Source: Amoeboaphelidium occidentale (taxonomy: Eukaryota; Aphelidiomycota; Aphelidea). From it: a stretch of DNA of 45,666 bases. Shown in pieces: positions 1-11,300 of this stretch. The notes under the pieces were generated by a model. That model did not search any database. It saw only the letters and a program-made list of their open reading frames with translations, and had not been told where the DNA came from. The DNA is taken from positions 17,110 through 62,775 of the forward strand of contig JALGPX010000062.1 of NCBI GenBank assembly GCA_023515795.1, in the 5' to 3' direction. A program made the translations under genes and the position numbers. Numbering within the stretch: the first letter of the stretch is position 1; each line of letters opens with the position of its first letter.

Positions 1-1565
1 ATTCACATACAATTTTGGGGAATGGATGTGGTCCAATTGCTGATCCTACTAAATAGTGTGTATTCTCTACATTTGCAACCCATTCACGCATAGCTTCATT
101 AATTGCATCCTTCAAAGTACCTTCGCCACAACCCTCAGTACGTTCCACTGGAACAACTTCAGCACCCAACAATCTCATTCTAAAAACATTCAAAGCTTGA
201 CGTTCAGTATCTGTTTTTCCCATGTAGATTCTACATTTCAATCCGAAATGAGCACAAACAGTAGCAGTAGCTACTCCCTAAAACAAGAAATAAGAATTGA
301 GATGTAAAATAAACAAAACTTACGTGCTGGCCTGCGCCGGTTTCTGCGATAATATTGGTCTTGCCTAGACGACGAGCTAGTAATGCTTGACCTAGAGCAT
401 TATTGATCTTGTGGGAGCCAGTATGATTCAAATCTTCACGTTTCAACCAGATCCTGGCACTATTACAGTGTTTAGTCAGATTCGCAGCATACTGTAGTGT
501 TGATGGTCTGTTTACGAATGGATAGTATTTCTTGAATTCTTGCCAGAATGTTTCATCTTTAACAACGGACTGGAATGATTTTTCCAATTCTTGTAGTGCA
601 TACATTAAAGTCTCTGGAGCATATCTACCACCAAACTCCCCAAAGTGGAAGTCTTCATTCGAAGTAGACGAAATGTTCTTTTTGACATCATGCTTTGATT
701 CGAATTGCACTTTGAAATCTTCTGGAGGGAAATCTGGTTCATTCCTGCCACAAATGGAGCGAGAGAATTCTGCAACTTTTGTAGCTATTGATTCTTTACC
801 ATGAGCTTCCTTAACAACTTTAATGAATGCACTTCCCATAACAACACCATCAGCCAATTCACTGACTTTTAGGAACTGTTCTCTGTTACTTACACCAAAA
901 CCAACAGCTATTGGAATCTTGGAGTATTTTCTAACCTTTTGCACTAATTCAGGCAAATGCTGATTAACTTGATCTCTTTGTCCAGTGACACCCATCGAAC
1001 TGATGACATAAATGAAACCATCGTTGTTAAAAGAGCATAATTTTTCAATACGTTCCTCTGTAGATGTTGGCGATATCAAAGGAACAAAGGAAATTCCATT
1101 GTCAGAACATTTTGTAATCCAATCTTGTGATTCTTCTGGTGGTAAATCCACAAGAATTAAACCATCAACTTGAGCTTCTTTGGAGTGTTGCAGAAAATTA
1201 TCCAAACCGAAACTGAAGAGTGGATTTGCGTATCCCATGAAAACCACAGGAACTTTCAAGCCTTTTGCTCTTGCTGCCCTCAGCAATTCAAAACACTTTG
1301 CAACACTCATCTGTTCCTTCGTAAGCGCGACCTGGTTGGCATACTGAATCATTTTACCATCAGCCAAAGGATCAGAAAACGGTACTCCCAATTCGATCAC
1401 ATCCACGCCGCCCTGTTGCATTGACAGTAAAATCTCAACAGAATCTTTAACAGTTGGGAATCCAGCCGTCATAAAACCAACGAAACATGGGCGCTGTCTG
1501 GATTTGCAGTACTCAAAAGTTCTACGAATTCTGTTTTGTGGTGTCAAAGTTGAAGTTGTCGTCAT
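1..1565 (-). CDS. TRP5: Tryptophan synthase, fused alpha-beta, partial (C-terminus lies beyond base 1)
   Basis: Bifunctional enzyme of the last tryptophan step: indole-3-glycerol phosphate to indole (alpha), then indole plus serine to tryptophan (beta, PLP-dependent). The alpha domain comes first, with the [14 protein letters not shown] segment holding the catalytic Glu and Asp. The beta domain follows from about residue 300 ([14 protein letters not shown]), with the PLP lysine in GSHKINN and the TGAGQH loop. An intron (278-323, 46 bases, GTAAGT...TAG on the minus strand) falls right after TGAGQH. Translation continues in bases 277-1 with [12 protein letters not shown], so the gene runs off the window. 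The start at 1565 (MTTTST) is preferred over an upstream ATG at 1598 because the alpha-domain homology begins just after it. Alpha-beta fusion in this order is the fungal arrangement. The gene is divergent from RRS1, 172 bases away. Confidence 0.95.
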
Positions 1566-1737
1566 TGTGAAGATTACCAAGCGATCTAGCAGATCCACCA
1601 GCCAAGGAAAACTGCGTCACATTTGCTATTGGGATACTTCATTAAGATATCAGTTCGATCTTGTATGATGGTTATGAAACAGTTAACTCCTTTGTCCTTG
1701 TAATCTTAATTTTTTGTTTTCTGCTCTACAGATTCAT

Positions 1738-2770
1738 ATGGACGTTGCTCAGATTCTTAAACAACACGACGCATCGCACGCTGCAGAACAAAACGCGATT
1801 CCTAAGCCAATTGATTATCAGATAGATCTTTTCAATTTGTGCGCTGTGGATGTGAACACTTTGAATGTTAACGACGCGTAAATTTTTTCAAAGTAATCGA
1901 AGCAAGACTAATCCCTGTTATTGTAGAGAGGACAAGGAAGAATACTTAAGATTAAACGTGCAACAAGCTACACAGGAAATCATCAACAAATTATGGCAAC
2001 AGTCAACCAGAATCTCTGAGGATCAAACATCAATCTTGGCCGCTTTGCCACAGGAATTGTCGCTGCAGACGAAATTGCCAAGAGAGAAGCCACTGCCAAA
2101 GCCTAAGGTACCGACTCGATGGGAGAAATTCGCGAAAGCAAAGGGTGTTGGTAAATTCAAATCGAAGAAGTCGGAGCAAGGCAAGACTGAATGGAACGAA
2201 GAAACTAAAGAATGGTTGCCCACTTATGGTTATAATTCACACAGGAACGCTGAGCCTTGGGTTATTGAAGTTAAGCCTAATGAAGATCCTATGGAAGATA
2301 AATTCGCCAAGTTGCGTGAAGAAAAGAAGGGCCGCGTCGAGAAGAATAAGAAGCAGCAAATAAGGAATATTCAGGAAGCTGCAGGTGTTACTGGTGCTAG
2401 TGCTGCTGCTGCTGCTGCTGCAAATTCAAAGTCAATTGATACTATTGAACAGCAGCTAAAGATTGCAAAGAAGAACACCGCTTCAATGGGCAAGTTTGAC
2501 AAGGAAATCGACACCAAAGGCGCATTGAAGCTGAAAAGGGACAAGAGAAAGTTTGATGCTGTGGCTAAAGACAATGAAGAAGTTAAAGTAGAAGTTGAAA
2601 AAATTAAAAAGATTGCCAAGAAGGTTGTCGATGGTATTAAGGAACCAAAAGTATCAGAAAAAGCCGTGAATCGATACATTGCAGAGGAAGAGCATCAAGC
2701 ACACCAGAAGAAGGGTAAAAAGTTTGAGAAGAAGTCAAGCAAGAAGGTTTCAAAGAAGTCAAAGAAATAG
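1738..2770 (+). CDS. RRS1: Ribosome biogenesis regulatory protein RRS1
   Basis: Nucleolar factor needed for 60S subunit assembly; in the family it works with Rpf2 to bring in the 5S RNP. Two exons, 1738-1877 and 1927-2770, joined by a 49-base intron (GTAAAT...TGTAG with GACTAAT as likely branch site), give 327 aa. The first exon carries the N-terminal QIDLFNLCAVD-type segment. The second carries the family core REKPLPKPK followed by RWEKFAKAKG and the EWLPTYGY region. The C-terminal third is highly charged and ends in a lysine-rich tail, as expected for a nucleolar protein. A run of alanines (GCT repeats near 2398-2421) interrupts the middle. A pyrimidine-rich CTCTACAG just before the ATG, with GTAATC 32 bases earlier, could be a tiny 5'-UTR intron; this is uncertain. 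Confidence 0.93.
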
Positions 2771-2897
2771 AATTTTTTAATTCGTTTGAATTCGCATTCT
2801 TGAGTAATTGTTTGATGGAACACTGGAAGAAAATCGCTAGTAAATATTTGGCTCAAAATTGATAATTTATTCTTTAGCTTTCCCAATTACTTTTTAA

Positions 2898-4421
2898 TCA
2901 GTAAATTTCAAAATCTGATTTCTTGGTGCTTCTAGTTAGCTTTCCGTAAAAATCCATACCTCCTGGCCAGATAACGTCAGAGTATTTACCTGATTGACGA
3001 TACCATGATGAGCATTGATTGTTACTGGAAGGATGCTCTTTTAATCTTGCAATCAACCATTCCATATGTTTTTCAACCGTAGCAGAACTGACTTCAATGC
3101 AAAAACGACGGCCACCTTTACCACCAAGTTTCTCTTCTTCTTTATCAACCATTTTCAAACAACGCAAAATGAAATTCGTGCCATGCTCAGCGTATTCACA
3201 AGCAGTGCCAATGAATGGGTTTGCATTCGGCCCACCGAGAAAGAACAAGTTGGGAAAACCATCAGTGCACAAACCCAACAAAGTTGACGGCATATCACTC
3301 CAATGCTGTTTCAATGCCATTCCACCCTTTCCATAAACCTCGAAACGAGGCAAACAGCCACCAACATCAAAACCAGTCCCCAAAACAATCAAATCATAAG
3401 AAACATCTTCATTATCATGACCTTGCTTCGTAGAAATTTTACCATCGCTTGAGATTTTAGTTACAGATCCATGAATTCTCTTCACAGTTGGAAGCTCTAA
3501 CGCATCAAACATTTTCGTGCTGATTACAAGTCTGCTGCAGCCAACAGGAAAATCAGGGATCAAACCATCCGGACCATCCTTTGGAAAGGAAAGCTTCGGA
3601 AGAGAATTAACAATAATGAAGCGAGCCAACTTTGGAAAGGATGTAACAAGCCAGTTCAGGAAATCGAATCTGTTGATTTCTTTTCTGCGAACAAGTCTCA
3701 ACAACCACGGAAACCTCTGGCCAAGTTTCAAGAAGAATGCAGAAGGAGGAGCTTCATGGCTTTTCAAAATCCATTTATGAGAACTCCAATACCAGTCAAC
3801 ATTTGGTTGATCTTCACGAAGTGCCAACGCAGCAAAGGTTTGCGTAGAACTTGAACCATTACCAATTACCGCAATTCTTTTCTTCTTTTTAACCTCTTCT
3901 GCACTTAAATCCCATTTTGCAGTGTGCACAACATGACAATCACTTGATTGCTTTTCAATAACCAAATCCTTTGGGATTCTGGGGACACTGAGTGTACCAG
4001 TTGCGCAAACCAAATATCTGGTGACCAAAACAGAGCCATCGTCACAATTCAGTTCCCAGACACCACGATCACTTTTCCAAGTCGCATTTAGAACAGCTGT
4101 ACCGCATTTCAAAGGGAAAGGGAAACGGTCGTGGACACCTTGAAAATATTTCTTCAACAACGGTCCTGGTGGACTGGAGATTGTGCCAAACACCTTTGAT
4201 GCTTCTTTCAAGTCCCATGAGTACGCGTAGGTAAGCCAAGGAACATCACAATGTAAACCAGGATACGCATTCGCGCGCCAAACACCAGCAATATCGTTGC
4301 TTTTCTCGATCACAAGAATATTGAGATCAGGGCGTGTTTGAAAGAGTTGAGCCGCGATATTAATACCACCAAGCCCTGCACCAACAATAACAACGTCCAA
4401 TTCAGAGCTTTCAATAGTCAT
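2898..4421 (-). CDS. Flavin-containing monooxygenase, Baeyer-Villiger-like class B
   Basis: Predicted FAD/NADPH-dependent monooxygenase of 507 aa, a single intronless ORF. The N-terminal FAD site GAGLGG is at about residue 14, an ATG-type motif (CATGTLSVPRIP) at about residue 140, the NADPH site GNGSSS at about residue 187, and a GTGFDVGG motif at about residue 348. The Baeyer-Villiger fingerprint (F-x-G-x3-H-x3-W-P/D) is only half present: HTAKWD is there, but the leading Phe and Gly are replaced by Ser and Cys. The enzyme is therefore best called BVMO-like. Substrate unknown. It has no signal peptide, so it is probably cytosolic or peripheral to the ER. It converges with RRS1, with a 127-base gap. 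Family assignment is firm; the exact reaction is not. Confidence 0.88.
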   Translation of the reverse strand: MTIESSELDVVIVGAGLGGINIAAQLFQTRPDLNILVIEKSNDIAGVWRANAYPGLHCDVPWLTYAYSWDLKEASKVFGTISSPPGPLLKKYFQGVHDRFPFPLKCGTAVLNATWKSDRGVWELNCDDGSVLVTRYLVCATGTLSVPRIPKDLVIEKQSSDCHVVHTAKWDLSAEEVKKKKRIAVIGNGSSSTQTFAALALREDQPNVDWYWSSHKWILKSHEAPPSAFFLKLGQRFPWLLRLVRRKEINRFDFLNWLVTSFPKLARFIIVNSLPKLSFPKDGPDGLIPDFPVGCSRLVISTKMFDALELPTVKRIHGSVTKISSDGKISTKQGHDNEDVSYDLIVLGTGFDVGGCLPRFEVYGKGGMALKQHWSDMPSTLLGLCTDGFPNLFFLGGPNANPFIGTACEYAEHGTNFILRCLKMVDKEEEKLGGKGGRRFCIEVSSATVEKHMEWLIARLKEHPSSNNQCSSWYRQSGKYSDVIWPGGMDFYGKLTRSTKKSDFEIY

Positions 4422-4879
4422 CTTACGTAAAATTTGTCAAATCTCACTAGGAAGACGTGAGGACCCTGTCGATCTTGCTTTGATAAGCTTTTTTTGGATT
4501 TTTTTCGCGTGGCGCAAGGGTTGCCTGGAGAAGAAGGATGGCTTTATGATTGATAATGAAGACATTGGCCGCGACATTGATATATTGACTGATCAGGTGA
4601 GACCGTTGCACGATAGCCCGTTGACAACCGTTGCTAAGATGTGGTTGATGGAGTCGATTGACGAGTGTAAGACAAGAGGTCCGTTACACTTATCGAGAAG
4701 CATTAGATTATTTATTCTTGGTTAATAAACTCCACTTTCCAGATACTACCGAACCGTACATCCTTAGAGAGAAGGATATATCATTTTTGATGGATTGCCT
4801 TTGGACGTGATGTCACATGTTACCACATGCCAATCCATGCAACTCGATTTTGGACCAGAGATTCAATCTTTCAGGCAAA
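4422..4879. other. 458-base stretch between the monooxygenase and the secreted-protein gene
   Basis: The only coding hint is a plus-strand ORF from ATG 4546 to 4725 (about 60 aa, MIDNEDIGRDID...). Past its stop, the reading resumes in frame after a 22-base segment 4721-4742 that begins GT and ends AG (ILDTTEPYILREK... to a stop near 4810). A 22-base intron would be shorter than any other in the window, so this could be a small real gene, a decayed gene remnant or chance. I recognise no family. The first 80 bases would be the promoter of the monooxygenase. No repeat or RNA gene was seen. Confidence 0.3.
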
Positions 4880-6178
4880 ATGATTTCAACAATATTTATC
4901 ATAAACGCATACTTCATATCTTTAATTATGGCAAGCGATGTTGGCATGAGAGCTACGAAACCTCTCGTCAAACACTCGATACCTGGATCAAATCCAGTTG
5001 CTCTGCTGGAGGGTTATTTCAACGAAAAGGTGCTTTATGTCTCTATGGAGCGATATGCCAAAGATTCAAAGTCTATTTGGGAATCTATGCATTATTCAGT
5101 CCCTGCGACTGAGAATCCTTTGCTTCGAGAATTCCCAAAACGAAGCAATAGCGTGTTGGACTATTTGGAGCGCGTTGACCCAAGCGTCAAGACAGATTTG
5201 TGGCACATACAGGATATTTCATACGGAAGGCACTTCTGGGCTGCTGCATACAAGTTGAGTAACTACTTGAAACAGGATGAAGCGCTTCGTGAACCTGAAT
5301 TAATGCGAAGAGTGCTCGAAATGACTGGTCAATGGCGCAATTGGGTCGCAATGAACAAAAAATTGGATTTTATACGTAATGGGAAGGAATTTCTGTTCCG
5401 GATAGTCAAAGATATTGGCTCGTTTGGCGTGTTTCAGTCTGAGATCATACATGATTTGAACGCTTTGGTTTCACGGAGTCGCGCAATTCACACAAATCCT
5501 TTAAGTGGAAACTATGCTCGCCTGACTTTGCATCTCTCAAATGACTTAAAGGCCAAAGTAGAAGAGGTGTACGGTTTGCTCTATGAGGAATTCCGCGATG
5601 TTCTTCAGCGACCAAGTGAAGAGCCTCTAACTCCTATTCAGACAGATGCAACATTCTCAGTGGAGCAGAAATTTACCGACAATATTGTTACCAGTGTCAT
5701 TTTGGGAGGTGCAGAGATTGTATTTGTAAAATTTCAAAAGCAGCAACAAAGAATGTGGACTGTGTTTGATGAGTTCAGTAACGAAGCTGTTTCCAATAAG
5801 ATGTCTGAAATACTGGTTCGCATAATCGTGGAAGCTAAACAAAAATCATTAATCGACTCTGAATTTGACAAAATGGTTGCAACTTTACATTGGTTCATGG
5901 CTAATACTGCTCCTTATTATCGAGGGACCGCTGCAGTTGCAGATCTATTAACAGCAACATGCTATTTACTAAGAGGAAAGAGATGGCCTGGCTGGAAACG
6001 AAATGTATCTGCAGATGTTTTGGCTTTATCTACGAGTAGACTATCCACGTTTCAAAACCTGTTCGGATATATTTTGAACGGGAGACCTAAAATCATACCG
6101 CCAAAATGGGCTAACATTCCTTACATGGTGAAGAAAGTCCGAAGAAAAGCTTCCCTTTATCCAAAAAATAGACAATAG
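4880..6178 (+). CDS. Predicted secreted protein of unknown family, candidate effector
   Basis: Intronless, 432 aa from ATG 4880. The ORF is open further upstream, but this start gives a classic signal peptide: MISTIF followed by a hydrophobic run to about residue 17, then a polar mature region. An earlier in-frame ATG at 4817 would bury it. There is no second membrane segment, so the product should be soluble and exported. Near the C-terminus is a striking segment, LHWFMANTAPYYRGTAAVAD, that looks like a conserved functional motif, and the protein ends in a basic tail (KKVRRKASLYPKNRQ). I do not recognise the family. It ends three bases from a duplicated valyl-tRNA synthetase exon and converges with the Crinkler gene. 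This pairing is the reason to think of an effector; that function is inference. Confidence 0.7.
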   Translation: MISTIFIINAYFISLIMASDVGMRATKPLVKHSIPGSNPVALLEGYFNEKVLYVSMERYAKDSKSIWESMHYSVPATENPLLREFPKRSNSVLDYLERVDPSVKTDLWHIQDISYGRHFWAAAYKLSNYLKQDEALREPELMRRVLEMTGQWRNWVAMNKKLDFIRNGKEFLFRIVKDIGSFGVFQSEIIHDLNALVSRSRAIHTNPLSGNYARLTLHLSNDLKAKVEEVYGLLYEEFRDVLQRPSEEPLTPIQTDATFSVEQKFTDNIVTSVILGGAEIVFVKFQKQQQRMWTVFDEFSNEAVSNKMSEILVRIIVEAKQKSLIDSEFDKMVATLHWFMANTAPYYRGTAAVADLLTATCYLLRGKRWPGWKRNVSADVLALSTSRLSTFQNLFGYILNGRPKIIPPKWANIPYMVKKVRRKASLYPKNRQ

Positions 6179-6181
6179 GTT

Positions 6182-6265
6182 TTAATTAACCTCAAAGTTC
6201 TGGATCATCTTAGTTATCGTTTGAATTTGGACATCCAAATCTTTGACCTAAAGAAGTAACCAAAT
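6182..6265 (-). repeat. Diverged copy of the terminal exon and intron end of the valyl-tRNA synthetase gene
   Basis: Bases 6191-6260 match 8321-8390 at a constant offset of 2130 with 13 mismatches in 70 (about 81 percent). The matched part covers the ValRS last exon and the adjacent intron acceptor (both copies read ...CTTTAG|GTCAAAGATTTGGA on the minus strand). The copy is still open: VKDLDVQIQTITKMIQNFEVN then TAA at 6184-6182, against VKDLEAEIETITKSIENFEKLK in ValRS. The substitutions keep the coiled-coil character. It lies directly downstream of the Crinkler gene on the same strand, with its own acceptor, so it may be an exon the Crinkler can splice to, or a relic of a duplication. Confidence 0.8.
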
Positions 6266-6293
6266 ATATCACTAACACAGTTTAATACTGTAA

Positions 6294-8239
6294 TCAAGGA
6301 GCAATTTCATCATTCAGCTTCACATTTTCCATTTGCGTCGAAATAGAACTCGTACTGGAACTGGCTAGAGTTTCTTTTTGGTTTAAAATCGGGATGGCTA
6401 TTGCGTATTGGTCTAGACTTTGTACGTGCTCGCACACTTTCTTGATTAGATCATTCTTTTCATTTCTTGCTGTACCAAGTTCTTCAGATTTCTCTGCTGC
6501 GACTCTTTTTTGAGCCCTCGTATTTCTTGGCGAAATCGCTGAAAAAGGATCAATTTTTGCAACCACGTTAACTTCAAAGCAGCTGTCGATAATGTCTTCA
6601 GGAACAACAAGACAGATGTCCCAGTCAGTACCCTCGTGTAATTTTGCCATCCAATCTACATTTGTTGAATTTACTTTAAAATCATGACTTGTGCTGATGG
6701 TCGTATTCATCAAGTGACCATGAGCGACAAAATCCACAGCTGGTTCATTCAAACGTGTAGAAACATAAAAGTTTTTCCCTGCTGCGCCACTTATGTCATA
6801 GCATTTGGTCAAAATCAATTTACCCGGATGAATTATAACTGTATCAATCACTCCAGTGCTCAGATTCCTTCTCTTGAACGTCCCTCCTTTGCGCAGAATC
6901 TCCAGGGCAAATATTTCAAACAAATCACCAGAAACCACATTGGCATGGTTTTGACGTGTAAAATTAATCGCAGCTGCTAAATTAACAAACTCGGCGTCTT
7001 TAGCTGCATTGAAGAGCTTTTTTGTGACAGATAAAGATGCAGAATGATAAACATATCTTTTTAGGCTGCTATCTGGCAACATATGTAACAAATCATGAAA
7101 CACCTTCGGTGGGTCTTCCCAAGAAGTTCCTGAATATTTCAAAATCTCTCCTGGCGATTTAACTTTATCCACCAAATCCGTCAATTCCGCGTCAGCGGAC
7201 ATGTCACTGACTGCTATAACACGTCTTGGGATTCCGCCAAACGCTTCAAAGCGGATTCATCCATACCTTTGCCGTTAATACAGACTTTAAATAAATGATC
7301 AAATTCAAGTTTAGTCCATGGAGGCAAATAAGCAGACTGATGGTCTTTTGCCTTTTTGAATTCGTTGATAATCTCCATACGGCGTGGAGATGTGGCGGAG
7401 ATAACCACGTCCCCTACTGCAGGACCTGGAACAGAATCATAAAATGCAACATATTTTCCTTTGACTGTTAAAAGGTCATTGACCGGCCTCGCTTTTCCAG
7501 ATTCTGGATCCAACATGAAGTAGATTTGAGGATACAGATAATGGCGGTAGAACACAGTGGCGCCACAAACATGGAAGAAGTATGTAGCGTAGAATAGCAT
7601 CATTGATTTTCCGATACCTGGAGTGCCAAGTATTGACACAAACTTGCGCTCATTAAACCGGTACACCCCTTGCTGTTCATCATTAGGTAAAACCATGATT
7701 CCAGTATTAACAAGCAAATCCACATAACTATCGCGAATCATGAGCTTTTCGAAACACCTTCCGTCAATAAAATTGAAAGCCTTAAACTCCAAGTAACGGG
7801 CTCCTGTTTCAGAATCAACGCATTCTTTAGCCCCAGCCATGCTCTCGAGTGCAGCTATAAAAAGACTTTGCGGAGCTGAAGGAACGTCAGCAATACCAAG
7901 GCCGGCATTAATGTTGGTAGGCGACGAAACTGGAGGCACTAACACCCACAGTGCATCCTTCTTCTTCATTCCTGGCTTCCAAACTTCACAAACAAGTTCT
8001 TCATCGTCAATGAAGGTTTTAGCTTCGAGTGCAGCCTTATCTTTGTATACTGTGAGAGTTCCGGGGGAAATTCCTCTCAACAATCCGTCGGCATTCTTAA
8101 TCTTCACTGCATCTCTTACATGTCCGATTACCGCTGTTGGAAGCATGGTAACAAAGTCAGAGACGAAATTACCAAATATTGACCCGTCAGGATTTGCCAG
8201 AACATAATACACCAGTAACTGTGGTTGATTGTTTGACAT
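6294..8239 (-). pseudogene. Crinkler-RHS-type gene, split by a one-base frameshift
   Basis: A short N-terminal header of about 110 aa (LLVYYVLANPDGS...) looks like the ubiquitin-like Crinkler header. An RHS/Crinkler-type NTPase follows, with Walker A GTPGIGKS at about residue 206 and an ISATSP segment near 280. The C-terminal part carries a G-LFEIFALEILRKGGTFKRR-like block typical of RHS/Crinkler proteins. The frame ends at 7214, yet the next frame, read from about 7240, carries the family motif GGIPRR and continues without a stop to 6294. The break is at a run of three A at 7239-7241 (plus strand). This is one gene of about 645 codons missing one base, not two genes. It could be a pseudogene, an allele difference or a base-call error. 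Crinklers are known as host- or self-directed nuclear effectors in chytrids and oomycetes; no role is shown here. It starts 70 bases from the ValRS stop, same strand. Confidence 0.75.
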
Positions 8240-8308
8240 CTCTTATTGCAAAAAAAATATCGGCGCATAGCACACTTTGTTGGGGAACCATTTACAGATC
8301 TCACGAGT

Positions 8309-11300
8309 CTATTTCAGTTTTTCAAAGTTCTCGATACTCTTAGTTATCGTTTCAATCTCTGCTTCCAAATCTTTGACCTAAAGAATAAATCAAATACTAA
8401 TAGACAGATATTACCTTATTGGAGTTCATATCACGAATTTCTTGTTTCACTTTCTCTTCATAATCAGGCAGAGCCATCTGCTTTTGCAGAGAGGACAATG
8501 AGTTTTGTATCTTGGACATCTTTGTGTTCAATTTTTGGATCTCTTTGTCAAAGTCAACAACACCACGCACCAACAAGAACACGGAACATTGTTCGTTTAT
8601 AGCATTCGGAGCACAACCAGCCGGAACGGCTTCATTATTTCTCACAATGGTAATTTTTTGGTTCTTCACAGAAATTAAATTCTCAAGAGCACTCTTTTCC
8701 GATTCTGCCAACTTGAACATCCTATCATCATAAACTGCAATGTAAACCTGAGCTGAATTTTTGATATCATACTGAGTGATAAGTGCACGAGCACCAGCAG
8801 CCAATGAAATCACGAAGTCGAAATCTGCAGCAGCGCTAGCATTATCCCATGATTTGCTATACTCTGGATACTTTGCCAACATGACTGAGCGAGTTTTATC
8901 GTTTGGGCGTCTTGGTAATCGCTGATATAGTTCCTCAGTAACAAATGGCATAAATGGATGAAATAGCCGAACACCATACTCCAAACAAGTGTACAAAGTT
9001 TCAGAAACGCTCAACTTAACATCTTGCGGACTAGAATCGCTTGTCATTCCTTTTGACACTTCAATGAAGACATCGCAGAAATCATACCAAAAGTGATACA
9101 GTGAGTTGGTAGCATTCATGAAATTGTAATCGGAAATATTCTGATTAACATCAGCAATTGCTTTGTTCATTCTGAATAGAATCCACTGCTCCGCCAAACT
9201 TAATTTAGAAACATCTTGTCTTGGAGATTCCAATGGGACAAAAGAATCACCAAGCTTACCCATTACAAACTTTGTGCTCTGCCACAGCTTGTTGCAGAAC
9301 TTTCTGTAACCTTCAACTCTGAGGATATCCAAGTTGATGTCTCTGTTAGTTCCTTGATAGTTACAAAGAGCAAATCTCATGGCATCGGTACCACACTCTG
9401 GAATTCCGTTTGGAAAGTCTCGCTTCTGGTTCTGAATGGCAATTTCAACTTTCTTTGGATCCAAGTTACCCTTCTTCAAAGTATTGTGCAAATGTTCTAA
9501 ACTGCAACCTTGAATAACATCGACAGGATCAATAACATTGCCATCACTCTTGCTCATCTTTTTACCATGAGCGTCTCTAACCATGGCGTGACAAAACACA
9601 TTACGGAAAGGAACTTTACCAGTCAGTTTCAAGCCAAACATTACCATTCTAGCAACCCAAAAGAAGAGAATATCCCACCCAGTTTCCAACAGAGAGTTTG
9701 GATAGAATGTTTCATAGTCTTTGGTATTTTCCGGCCATCCTAAAGTTGCAAATGGCCATAATGCAGCAGAGAACCAAGTATCCAGAACATCTTCATCCTG
9801 TTTCAATTGATCAATAGTGATGGATGGAAACTTCTTCTTTGCCTTTTCGAATGCTTCCTCTTTAGTTCTTCCACAGACCCAATAGTCTCCATTTGATTCT
9901 TCCGCTCCTTCAACTTGAACAAAGAACGCAGGAATAGAATGTCCCCACCACAATTGTCTGGATATACACCAATCTTGGATATTTCCCAACCAAGAGAACC
10001 ATTCCTTCTCTGACAGTTTCGGCTGAATATTCAACTCACCTTTGCGAACAGCATCCATTGCCATCTCAGCCATTTCTTTACAATTGACATACCACTGTGG
10101 CTTATTCAGAGGTTCAATAACATCACCAGAACGAGAGCATATTGGCAGAACCATGGGATTATCCTTTGTCTCAACATACAAACCCTTCTTCTTCAACTCT
10201 TCCAAAACAGCAACACGAGCATCAAATCTCATCATTCCTTCAAAAGGAGCTCCATTAGCATTTATGGTTCCGTTATCATTGAAGACTGTAATAAAATCCA
10301 AATTATGCTTCTTTCCGATCAAGTAATCATTTTGATCATGAGCAGGAGTAATCTTCACTGCACCAGTACCAAAATCGATTTCAACGCTATCATCACCAAC
10401 AATGATCAACTTGCGACCATTGAAAGGATGTACTGCATACTTTCCAATCAAATGCTGATACCTTTTATCTTGTGGATGAACTGCGATTGCAACATCACCC
10501 AACATTGTCTCCAGACGCGTAGTTGCAACAGTAATTTTCTCCTGAGAATTCTCAATTGGATATGAAAATGAAATGATGACACCAAATTCATACTTCTTCT
10601 CCGGATCATGCCCTGGAACACTCAACAGCGTACGACCAGTCAATTCCATTTCATCAACTTCTAAATTAGACAGCGCAGTATTCAATTGAGAGCTCCAATT
10701 TACCAAACGAGTATCTCTGTAAATGACACCTTCTTCATGCAATTTAATAAATGTTTCAGTTACCGCAGTCACAAAGTTCGGATCCAAAGTAAAACAAGCT
10801 CTACTCCAGTCATAAGAGGAACCAAAACGTCTCAATTGATTGTAAATAGTGTGCCCATACTCATCCTTCCAATTCCAAACTCTTTTAATGAATTCTTCTC
10901 TACCCAAATCATGCCTCGTCAACTTTTCTTCCTTCCACAACTTCTTCTCAACAACAGCCTGTGTCGCAATACCAGCATGATCACAACCTGGCAAATACAA
11001 AGTACACAAACCCTTCATACGATTCCATCTAATCAAAGTATCCTGAATCGCATTTGTTAAACCATGACCCAAATGCAACACACCAGTAACATTTGGTGGA
11101 GGTATTGGAATCACAAATACACCATTCTTTACATTATCCATATCAGGCTGAAAGAATCCTTCCTTTTCCCACCACGCATACCACGCTGATTCCACATAGG
11201 CTGGCTGATAAGCTACAGGAAACACGTCCAGTCGCTTCTTTTCACCTGTGGGAGTTGAATCCACGTAAACTTCTTCAACAGTCTTTTTCGTTTGCTTTTC

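Noticed and set aside
6294..7202. A separate gene starting at the ATG at 7202
   Set aside because: The same frame upstream of this ATG carries the Crinkler family motif GGIPRR, so the ATG is internal to a frameshifted gene.
7235..7245. Programmed ribosomal frameshift in the Crinkler gene
   Set aside because: No slippery heptamer or downstream structure seen; a lost base in an A run is simpler.
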